Positions 43,301 through 53,844 of a stretch of 64,000 bases of DNA are shown here, piece by piece. Position 1 is the first letter of the stretch. Each line of letters starts with the position of its first letter. The notes below the pieces were generated by a model. That model was not told the origin of the DNA. It ran no database searches and was given only the letters and a program-made list of their open reading frames with translations. Source of the DNA: Maratus speciosus (lineage: Eukaryota > Arthropoda > Arachnida > Araneae > Salticidae); contig OZ010794.1 in assembly GCA_963932465.1 (NCBI GenBank), positions 211,805,748 through 211,869,747 of the forward strand. The letters run 5' to 3'. The position numbers were made by a program, and so were the translations under genes.

Positions 43301-46300
43301 AATTGAAATATGAAAACCACACAAAAGTTTTGCCCAAGTTTTGCCCAGTTTTGCCCACCCATTAATTAATTTTGCCTACCTTTTATAACGCCGTAAATCA
43401 AAAAAATCTTTGTTGACCACGTGTGAAGCTGGCACTCCCCATTACGAATTGAAATATGAAAACCACACTAAAGTTTTGCCCAAGTTTTGCCCAGTTTTGC
43501 CCACCCATTAATTAATTTTTCCCACCTTTTATAACGCCGTAAATCAAAAAAATCTTTGTTGACCACGTGTGAAGCTGTCACCCCCCATTACGAATTGAAA
43601 TATGAAAACCACACTAAAGTTTTGCCCAAGTTTTGCCCAGTTTTGCCCACCCATTAATTAATTTTGCCCACCTTTTATAACGCTGTAAATCAAAAAAATC
43701 TATGTTGACCACGTGTGAAGCTGTCACCCCCCATTACGAATTAAAATATGAAATCCACACAAAAGTTTTGCCCGAGTTTTGCCCAGTTTTGCCCACCCAT
43801 TAATTAATTTTGCCCACCTTTTATAACGCCGTAAATCAAAAAAATCTTTGTTGACCACGTGTGAAGCTGGCACCCCCCATTACGAATTGAAATATGAAAA
43901 CCACACAAAAGTTTTGCCCAAGTTTTGCCCAGTTTTGCCCACCCATTAATTAATTTTGCCTACCTTTTATAACGCCGTAAATCAAAAAAATCTTTGTTGA
44001 CCACGTGTGAAGCTGGCACCCCCCATTACGAATTGAAATATGAAAACCACACTAAAGTTTTGCCCAAGTTTTGCCCAGTTTTGCCCACCCATTAATTAAT
44101 TTTTCCCACCTTTTATAACGCCGTAAATCAAAAAAATCTTTGTTGACCACGTGTGAAGCTGTCACCCCCCATTACGAATTGAAATATGAAAACCACACTA
44201 AAGTTTTGCCCAAGTTTTGCCCAGTTTTGCCCACCCATTAATTAATTTTGCCCACCTTTTATAACGCCGTAAATCAAAAAAATCTATGTTGACCACGTGT
44301 GAAGCTGTCACCCCCCATTACGAATTAAAATATGAAATCCACACAAAAGTTTTGCCCGAGTTTTGCCCAGTTTTGCCCACCCATTAATTAATTTTGCCCA
44401 CCTTTTATAACGCCGTAAATCAAAAAAATCTTTGTTGACCACGTGTGAAGCTGGCACCCCCCATTACGAATTGAAATATGAAAACCACACTAAAGTTTTG
44501 CCCACCTTTTATAACGCCGTAAATCAAAAAAATCTTTGTTGACCACGTGTGAAGCTGGCACCCCCCATTACGAATTAAAATATGAAATCCACACAAAAGT
44601 TTTGCCCCAGTTTTGCCCAGTTTTGCCCACCCATTAATTAATTTTGCCCACCTTTTATAAAGCCGTAAATCAAGAAAATCTTCGTTGACCACGTGTGAAG
44701 CTGGCACCCCCCATTACGAATTAAAATATGAAAAACACACTAAAGTTTTGCCCAAGTTTTGCCCAGTTTTGCCCATCCATTAATTAATTTTGTCCACGTT
44801 TTCTAACGCTGTAAATAAAATTTTATTTTTTGACCCATTTTTAAACTAGCACCCCTCATTAGGAAATTTACAAAAAAAAATTGTACTATTATTTTGCCCA
44901 GGTTTTGCCCAGTTTTGCCCACCCATTAATTAATTTTGCCCACCTTTTATAACGCCGTAAATCAAAAAAATCTATGTTGACCACGTGTGAAGCTGTCACC
45001 CCCCATTACGAATTAAAATATGAAATCCACACAAAAGTTTTGCCCGAGTTTTGCCCAGTTTTGCCCACCCATTAATTAATTTTGCCTACCTTTTATAACG
45101 CCGTAAATCAAAAAAATCTTTGTTGACCACGTGTGAAGCTGGCACCCCCCATTACGAATTGAAATATGAAAACCACACTAAAGTTTTGCCCAAGTTTTGC
45201 CCAGTTTTGCCCACCCATTAATTAATTTTTCCCACCTTTTATAACGCCGTAAATCAAAAAAATCTTTGTTGACCACGTGTGAAGCTGTCACCCCCCATTA
45301 CGAATTGAAATATGAAAACCACACTAAAGTTTTGCCCAAGTTTTGCCCAGTTTTGCCCACCCATTAATTAATTTTGCCCACCTTTTATAACGCCGTAAAT
45401 CAAAAAAATCTTTGTTGACCACGTGTGAAGCTGTCACCCCCCATTACGAATTGAAATATGAAACCACACTAAAGTTTTGCCCAAGTTTTGCCCAGTTTTG
45501 CCCACCCATTAATTAATTTTGCCCACCTTTTATAACGCCGTAAATCAAAAAAATCTTTGTTGACCACGTGTGAAGCTGGCACCCCCCATTACGAATTGAA
45601 ATATGAAAACCACACAAAAGTTTTGCCCGAGTTTTGCCCAGTTTTGCCCACCCATTAATTAATTTTGCCCACCTTTTATAACGCCGTAAATCAAAAAAAT
45701 CTTTGTTGACCACGTGTGAAGCTGGCACCCCCCATTACGAATTGAAATATGAAAACCACACTAAAGTTTTGCCCAAGTTTTGCCCAGTTTTGCCCACCCA
45801 TTAATTAATTTTGCCCACCTTTTATAACGCCGTAAATCAAAAAAATCTTTGTTGACCACGTGTGAAGCTGGCACCCCCCATTACGAATTGAAATATGAAA
45901 ACCACACAAAAGTTTTGCCCAAGTTTTGCCCAGTTTTTCCCACCCATTAATTAATTTTGCCTACCTTTTATAACGCCGTAAATCAAAAAAATCTTTGTTG
46001 ACCACGTGTGAAGCTGGCACCCCCCATTACGAATTGAAATATGAAAACCACACTAAAGTTTTGCCCAAGTTTTGCCCAGTTTTGCCCACCCATTAATTAA
46101 TTTTGCCCACCTTTTATAACGCCGTAAATCAAAAAAATCTTTGTTGACCACGTGTGAAGCTGGCACCCCCCATTACGAATTGAAATATGAAAACCACACT
46201 AAAGTTTTGCCCAAGTTTTGCCCAGTTTTGCCCACCCATTAATTAATTTTGCCCACCTTTTATAACGCCGTAAATCAAAAAAATCTATGTTGACCACGTG

Positions 46301-48740
46301 TGAAGCTGTCACCCCCCATTACGAATTAAAATATGAAATCCACACAAAAGTTTTGCCCGAGTTTTGCCCAGTTTTGCCCACCCATTAATTAATTTTGCCC
46401 ACCTTTTATAACGCCGTAAATCAAAAAAATCTTTGTTGACCACGTGTGAAGCTGGCACCCCCCATTACGAATTGAAATATGAAAACCACACAAAAGTTTT
46501 GCCCAAGTTTTGCCCAGTTTTGCCCACCCATTAATTAATTTTGCCTACCTTTTATAACGCCGTAAATCAAAAAAATCTTTGTTGACCACGTGTGAAGCTG
46601 GCACTCCCCATTACGAATTGAAATATGAAAACCACACTAAAGTTTTGCCCAAGTTTTGCCCAGTTTTGCCCACCCATTAATTAATTTTTCCCACCTTTTA
46701 TAACGCCGTAAATCAAAAAAATCTTTGTTGACCACGTGTGAAGCTGTCACCCCCCATTACGAATTGAAATATGAAAACCACACTAAAGTTTTGCCCAAGT
46801 TTTGCCCAGTTTTGCCCACCCATTAATTAATTTTGCCCACCTTTTATAACGCTGTAAATCAAAAAAATCTATGTTGACCACGTGTGAAGCTGTCACCCCC
46901 CATTACGAATTAAAATATGAAATCCACACAAAAGTTTTGCCCGAGTTTTGCCCAGTTTTGCCCACCCATTAATTAATTTTGCCCACCTTTTATAACGCCG
47001 TAAATCAAAAAAATCTTTGTTGACCACGTGTGAAGCTGGCACCCCCCATTACGAATTGAAATATGAAAACCACACAAAAGTTTTGCCCAAGTTTTGCCCA
47101 GTTTTGCCCACCCATTAATTAATTTTGCCTACCTTTTATAACGCCGTAAATCAAAAAAATCTTTGTTGACCACGTGTGAAGCTGGCACCCCCCATTACGA
47201 ATTGAAATATGAAAACCACACTAAAGTTTTGCCCAAGTTTTGCCCAGTTTTGCCCACCCATTAATTAATTTTTCCCACCTTTTATAACGCCGTAAATCAA
47301 AAAAATCTTTGTTGACCACGTGTGAAGCTGTCACCCCCCATTACGAATTGAAATATGAAAACCACACTAAAGTTTTGCCCAAGTTTTGCCCAGTTTTGCC
47401 CACCCATTAATTAATTTTGCCCACCTTTTATAACGCCGTAAATCAAAAAAATCTATGTTGACCACGTGTGAAGCTGTCACCCCCCATTACGAATTAAAAT
47501 ATGAAATCCACACAAAAGTTTTGCCCGAGTTTTGCCCAGTTTTGCCCACCCATTAATTAATTTTGCCCACCTTTTATAACGCCGTAAATCAAAAAAATCT
47601 TTGTTGACCACGTGTGAAGCTGGCACCCCCCATTACGAATTGAAATATGAAAACCACACTAAAGTTTTGCCCACCCATTAATTAATTTTGCCCACCTTTT
47701 ATAACGCCGTAAATCAAAAAAATCTTTGTTGACCACGTGTGAAGCTGGCACCCCCCATTACGAATTGAAATATGAAAACTACACAAAAGTTTTGCCCAAG
47801 TTTTGCCCAGTTTTGCCTACCCATTAATTAATTTTGCCCACCTTTTATAACGCCGTAAATCAAGAAAATCTTCGTTGACCACGTGTGAAGCTGGCACCCC
47901 GCATTAGGAATTGAAATATGAAAACCACACTAAAGTTTTGCCCAAGTTTTGCCCAGTTTTGCCTACCCATTAATTAATTTTGCCCACCTTTCATAACGGC
48001 GTAAATCAAGAAAATCTTCGTTGACCACGTGTGAAGCTGGCACCCCCCCCCCATTACGAATTAAAATATGAAAACCACACTAAGGTTTTGCCCAAGTTTT
48101 GCCCAGTTTTGCCCACCCATTAATTAATTTTGCCCACCTTTTATAACGCTGTAAATCAAAAAAATCTTCGTTGACCGCGTGTGAAGTTGGCACCCCCCAT
48201 TATGAATTAAAATATGAAAACCACACAAAAGTTTTGCCCAAGTTTATCCCAGTTTTGCCCACACATTATTTAATTTTGTCCACCTTTTATAATGCTGTAA
48301 ATCAAAAAATTCTTTGTTGATCAAGTGTGAAGTTGCCACCCCCCATTTCAAATTAAAATATGAAAAACACACAAAAGTTATGCCCAAGTTTTGCCCACTC
48401 ATTATTTAATTTTGCCCACCTTTTCCAACGCTGTAAATTGAAAATTCTTTGTTGATAACGTGTGCAGTTCGCACCCCCCATTACGAATTAAAATGTAAAA
48501 GCCACACAAAAGTTTTGTTTAAATTTTTCCCAGTCTTGCCCACCTATTATTTAATTTGTCAAGATTTCATAACGTTGTAAATAAAATTTATTTTTTGACC
48601 CATTATTTAAACTAGCACCCCACAGTAGGAAAAAAGCACAATTGAGAGGTTATTTTGCCCACCTATTATTTAATTTTGCCCTCTTTTCATAATGCTGTAA
48701 ATTAAAAAATAGCTCTGTTTATCACTTTGGGCATTTTCAC
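40351..48740 (-). repeat. Left arm: ~146-bp tandem array with higher-order structure
   Basis: Successive GACCACGTGTGAAGCTG motifs are 146 bp apart (for example 42393 and 42539). Each unit contains three or four TTTTGCCCA repeats, CCCATTAATTAATTTTGCC, TTATAACGCCGTAAATCAAA and a CACCCCCCATTACGAATT segment. A variant unit with TTTTTTGACCCATTTTTAAA and AGCACCCCTCATTAGG recurs at intervals. Units decay toward the loop from about 48230. Repeated 60-95-aa frames on the minus strand are generated by the array: 146 is not a multiple of 3, so each frame runs only about 1.5 units. Confidence 0.95.
41340..47677. repeat. Tandem duplication of a ~3,169-bp block inside the left arm
   Basis: Rare variants recur exactly 3,169 bp apart: TTGTCCACGT at 41621 and 44790, the one-base-short AAACCACACT at 42292 and 45461, GGCACTCCCC at 43431 and 46600, and TTTTGCCCCA at 41431 and 44600. 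The junction near 44500-44508 fuses AAAGTTTTGCCCA directly to CCTTTTATAACG, deleting part of a unit. Unequal exchange is the simplest explanation. Confidence 0.9.
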
Positions 48741-50825
48741 ATCCAAATACGAATTAAACTAACCATATTACTAGTGTTACGGGACTTTTCTAGAGATTTC
48801 TCCAACTGAAAAAATGTATCCTGTTTTGTCCAGCGTTCTTATAGCATTGCCTGTTTTTAACCGACTTCATTTGTTTTAGTATTCTTTCATTTTACTCTTG
48901 TTTTTTCCAAAGCAAAGTTTTTCCTAGTTTTCCCAATTTTCCTTTACTTTCGGCCGTCTTGTCTGTGTCTAGATTTTCGTCCGGATTTACCTAGTTTTCT
49001 CCCACTGAGCTCCATATATAACAGGAAATCTGTCTTTCTATTTCCCAAGATGATTTCTAGCGGTCCAGGTTTGCATTCCAGGCAAAAAGTACTGTTTGTT
49101 TCGTTTCTTTGCATGATTTAAGAATCATTTATTAATTTGATAAGTATTGCTTAATTAGAGAGACATACATTAGAATAATAGTAAATGTCAACACTAGTAT
49201 CTAACACTGGTAACGCGGACTATATTTTACCTTTGCCTTTTATTCTTCATTTGCCTTGCAAACGTATGACCGCCAACTGAGAACTCTTGTTATGTATGGA
49301 GCTTAGTGGTTTTTGGCCATATTTTGTTCAATTTTTACTAATGCTCCGAGAGTTTTGCCATGCGTTTCAAAAGATTGTCTCAGCTTTGTCCAACGTTTTT
49401 ACGGAATTAGAGTTTTTTTTTGCACTGTTCATACAATTTTTAAATACTTCCAAATGTTTTGCAGGATTTGCTGGTGTTCCTAAATGAAATTCTAGTTTCG
49501 CGTAGCGTGCCTCGATATGAAATTGGCGGCATATGTTGCTCAGACTATGACCAACGTCATAAAAGACCATATTATGACTTTTAAGACATTATATGGAGTG
49601 GATCATCTTTACATGGCGATTGTCACCAAACGATGGGCGTAGCGCTTTGTACCAATCACCGAGTAAAGTTGACCCACTCCGTGGGACGTTTTAAACGTCA
49701 TTAATTAGCCTTATATGTCGTTGATTGTGGCCAAAGACCTTTAAGATACATAGACCGACAATGGAGGATATTACAAATATGCGTTCGAGGCTGAAAAAAG
49801 TCACGTGATACCGGTAATTTACCCAAGGAACTTCTAACTGATAAGAAGGAAAGATATTACTGCTTGGCCTCATGAACTGTTTCATTGGCTAGCGGGGATT
49901 TACATTACACGTCTACGGAGCCTTCCCTTCTTTACGCTAGAAGTTTTTACCTTGACCACGTGATCAAAACGGAGATGGAATATCCTCCATTCCCATTCAA
50001 AAGCATGCGAAATTATGGCAGCCATCTGAAGTAAATTGAAACACCTCAACCGCAAGGTTTGTACGTCAGCTGTGAGTTATTTACCATTAAGTGCTATGGC
50101 TAGAATGAGCTTTAAAAATAATTTTCATCAATATATATGAATTTTATGGCATATGTTTTACATGACGCTATTTTTTATATCTAAATATGCGTTATAAATA
50201 TTGAATTTTCAGAAATAAAGTTAAATAAGGCGATTTATTAATAATTTTATGGATGGTATGTTTGAAAAAGAGTATCTAATTTTTATGCCTGATAAACCGA
50301 AATAAAGGCGAAATTAATATGGAAACAGATTGTTAAAGATTATAATTCCACCTTTTTTTAAGTTTGAGTTACAAAAGTAACTGGTAGGGAAGTGTAGATT
50401 AAAGGTAACAACTGTTACATAATATAGTAATTTAGAAAATTTTAAATTACTTGTAAAGAAATCTACGTTAAAACTAATTGTTATGTAAAAAGGCAATTAA
50501 AAAAATGCATATTAACGAAAGTAACACTATATTTTTATCCTTGGAGGACGTTTATTGAAATACTTACTTGCTATACGGAAAACACAAAAAAATTATTAAT
50601 AATAAAGTTTTTCTTCTTTTTTCTTTTTTTTAAAGGCCTAAATGAAATAGGGTAGACTAATACTTAATGATACGAAATAAAAAAATACGCTAATAAAAGC
50701 ATTTTCTTAGGTAAATCAAAATATAAAACATATATGCTGCCGTACAAGAGCTGTGATCAAAAATCCTCAGTTAAACTGACAGTTTGCCGGTCTATGTATC
50801 TTAAAAGTCTTTGGTTGCGGCAGTG

Positions 50826-50979
50826 CCGACGAGCTGGAATTCGACATCACGGCAGATCAGTCATTTGCTTATCATTCATTGAACCCTATTCTTGTGACAT
50901 AAAAGCCACAAGAATAGGGTCGAACGAATCATCCGCTGATGGCCGACCTGCCGTGGGGTCGAAATCGAGCTCGTCGGCA
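50826..50979. repeat. Imperfect ~150-bp hairpin in the loop
   Basis: CCGACGAGCT and GAGCTCGTCGG form the outer pair, GAATTCGACATCACGGCAG pairs partly with CTGCCGTGGGGTCGAAATC, and CCCTATTCTTGTG pairs perfectly with CACAAGAATAGGG around a ~10-base loop. It could be a small palindromic MITE. Confidence 0.7.
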
Positions 50980-51564
50980 TTGTCTATAGTTGGCGTTGGT
51001 TGGGCTTAGACTGTGCTTTGACAGGGGTGTTTGTCCAAACTATGGCAAACCTAGGCATTTTCTGTCTAGATTTTCTCGGCTTGCGTTTGGCCAAACTATA
51101 GCAAACCTAGGCATTTTGTATTCCAGAACATGGCGATGCTCACCTAGACGAGTTTCGAGATAAGTTAACAAGCATAAGCTTGGTTATAATGTGACACTCG
51201 CTAAGCTTGGGCATTCGCTTTGTCCAGAATCGTCTAACTAATCAAATTTTATATTCGATATGCTGCAACTCTCGTATCGCGGTATCCTACTAAATGCTAG
51301 AAATCTATTTGGTGGGTTCTTTATCGTTACTTCATATATTTCTTAAACACAGTCTCGAAAGGCAAATAGAGCATTCAGTCAAATTGATGGGGCGGATATT
51401 TCCCAAACAGGCTCTGTAGCATGATTGGCTGTGATGATTTGACAGCAATGCCTCTTTGCGCAATTAGTGTTTCGTTTTTAATTTCCACTCGCTAACTTTT
51501 GGTGAATTTTTAGAACTAAAGCAAGCTGTTTAAAATGTTATTCTAAAGTGTTTCGAACTGACTT

Positions 51565-51640
51565 CGCAGTAGCTCAGTGGTGCGTCGTTTCTCTTCAGTT
51601 ATGTAAGTGTGAATTTGAATCGAAATGGGAGAAAGTTTCA
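51565..51640 (+). repeat. Decayed tRNA-like sequence
   Basis: AGTAGCTCAGTGGTGCG is a perfect A box. A weak B-box-like GAATTTGAATCG follows, but stems do not pair well. Probably a tRNA-derived remnant. Confidence 0.35.
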
Positions 51641-52087
51641 AAAAATGGAAAGTTTACTTTTTAATATTTATTTAAGGTTCTGACTTTTTTCCTCGTGGAA
51701 GAAGGTTGTTCCAAGGAAATAACGCCATTTTATGATCATTTGAGGTCATGCCGGCAAAAGCCGTAGAGAATACCTCATAGCTTAAATAACTAAATAACTA
51801 TTTATTTAAATTATAAAAAAGAATTTGAATGAAAAAATAGAAAATTTCTATTTTTAAAATGTTACTTAATTTATAAAATGATTTTAAACAATATTAGCGT
51901 TTTACATATTGTGATTTTTTTTTAAATGTTCTTTGCAGCGTTTGCGGTCTTTAAGGCACTTCCACCCTTAAGGTAGAGATTCCAATATACTCTAATATAT
52001 CCAGAGATTCTTTAAGGTAGAGATTCCAATATATCGACTCAACCAATTTCACTATTTTTTTTTGTGTGTGTTTTAATAGGTGTGAAT

Positions 52088-53750
52088 CAGTGGCGTGGCG
52101 TCCGGTCATCGCTGGATGCGGCGATGACCAAGCAATATTTTAAAACTCTTAATAAGCTTTTAAAACTCTACGATCCAGTTTTAGCAGAACATTTGGAGTT
52201 CATGTATAAGTGAAGGTAAGATTTAAAGTTTCTTTTTTGAACACTAGGGGGCTCGGCCCCCTACGAGCTACGCTCGCCAACCCCCGTCCAGACACTGCAG
52301 GCTCTAAATGCACGCTAATTTGATCGGATTTAAAAAGATTTCGATAGATTGAATTATAATTTAAAAAACAGTCGCGATCTCCCTATAAACGAATTTCTAT
52401 TCATTTCTCTTTGATTGGGGAATTTTAACGCCAAATCCGCTGCGGTACTACTTGATTATCTCGTCGACTAATTTCGCCAAATTATATAAATCGCCAAACC
52501 AATCGCCAAATTATACAAATTGACATAATTTTTATTTTAAATAACGAAAGAAGAAATAAATTCGTACAACATTAATAAAAATACAAATAAAACGTCGAAA
52601 TAAAAATAACTTGATGACGTAGACAAGTGTAACAACATTTCAAAATAAGCTAATATAAAAGGAATCAAGTAAACAGTCTTTCTCTCCTGGTATTTTTTAA
52701 CAAAGCGAAAAGAAAGTTCTTTTAAATGGGACTTTTTAATCTGACGTAATTTTTACCAAGCTATTCTTTCTCTTTTAAATATTCACGTAAAAATACTTTA
52801 GTTAGAAATTAAATATTATTTGCGCTTTCCTAACAAAAATAGTTGAAAAGATCCTCTCAAAATATTAAATAAATGTCTAGCGCAATTTCTAAATTTAAAC
52901 TTTTTTGTAATATTATTTTGTGTTCATTTTATGTAATAACTATAATGTGACGTAAATATGACGTAATAATGACGTAAATATGACGTAAATAAGACTTCTA
53001 ACGCATGTTAATGAATTTATTATTTTACAATATCCTTTCTCTTTTAAAATTCACGTGTATACTTTTTATGACGTAATTTTTAATAAGTTCCTGCTTTTTA
53101 TACGTAATTATTTAATTCTAATTTGAAAGTTTTTTTCCTGTTTATAATAGTCACGTGTAAATAAATTTTTTATTTGAAGCAAGCATTATTGCTTGCGCTT
53201 TTTATACAGTTGGCAACAGTTTAAATTAGTACAATTTTCTGAAATCAGTAAAAAATATCTCTAGAAATGCTGAAAATTTCAATTTAAAATAGAAATAAAA
53301 CCTGAAAAAATGAGTCAAAATAAAAAAACTAATGCAATCTGCACTCCGGCAAATTCTAACGCATAAAATTATCTAAAAATGATTACACTGCCATGTATAG
53401 TTTTTGCTGCTATAAAACTTTTTTAGTGGAACGATTTTGTCCAACTTTAGCATTAAATATCTCTTAAAATAATTCTTCGATTTGAAAACTGTCTGCATCA
53501 GCGTGTTTATCAAACATTTCTGTATAAAACCACCGATTTTCATATTTTTGTATGCATTATTTTTCTTAATATTAACGAAGAAAGACCTCCGGTCACAAAA
53601 AGTTCAAAACCGGCGGCGGCGGCGGTGACAGCGGTAGTTACTTTTTTTTAGAATAGAGAGATTCAACCATTGAATTTTAGAGTTAATAATTTTTCACCAC
53701 AAACTTAAATAATTGCGATGACCACAGAAAATTTTCACGCCACGCCACTG
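52088..53750. mobile_element. hAT-like element nested in the loop, 1,663 bp
   Basis: Starts CAGTGGCGTGGCGT and ends ACGCCACGCCACTG, a perfect 14-bp TIR; subterminal GGTCATCGC and GCGATGACC extend it. Flanks GTGTGAAT (52080-52087) and GTGCGAAT (53751-53758) match at 7 of 8. The interior includes a GGCTCGGCCCCCTACGAG block, a truncated GGTACTACTT MITE (about 52443), repeated ATATGACGTAA motifs, and the (CGG)n block shared with 17.6 kb. No transposase is visible. Confidence 0.82.
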
Positions 53751-53844
53751 GTGCGAATCGCTCATACATTCGTTTATGTGACATCGGTTGTAACGAATTT
53801 TATGAATATTCAGGATAGATTGCTTCAGGACGAGGTTGCAACAT

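Larger units (their letters stand above)
48741..52079. other. Loop of the giant element, left part
   Basis: Single-copy, less AT-rich than its surroundings from about 48.8 to 51.5 kb. I see no transposase, integrase or other conserved domain; frames of 60-91 aa are unremarkable. It contains a long hairpin (50826-50979), a duplicated AAACCTAGGCATTTT block (51050 and 51103), a duplicated TTTAAGGTAGAGATTCCAAT (51969 and 52012), and a tRNA-like A box at 51570. Spliced genes with short exons cannot be excluded by eye. Confidence 0.5.

Noticed and set aside
40209..45728. Recurring minus-strand 60-95-aa frames, nearly identical to each other
   Set aside because: They are produced by the 146-bp tandem unit (not a multiple of 3, so each frame ends after about 1.5 units), and the same peptides arise in the opposite arm on the other strand. 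No start context, domain or selection signal is seen.
40351..48740. CRISPR-like array
   Set aside because: Repeats are contiguous 146-bp units without unique spacers, in a eukaryotic context with transposon termini.
50734..51009. 91-aa frame in the giant element loop
   Set aside because: It spans the imperfect hairpin at 50826-50979, which fully accounts for its sequence pattern; no similarity is recognised.
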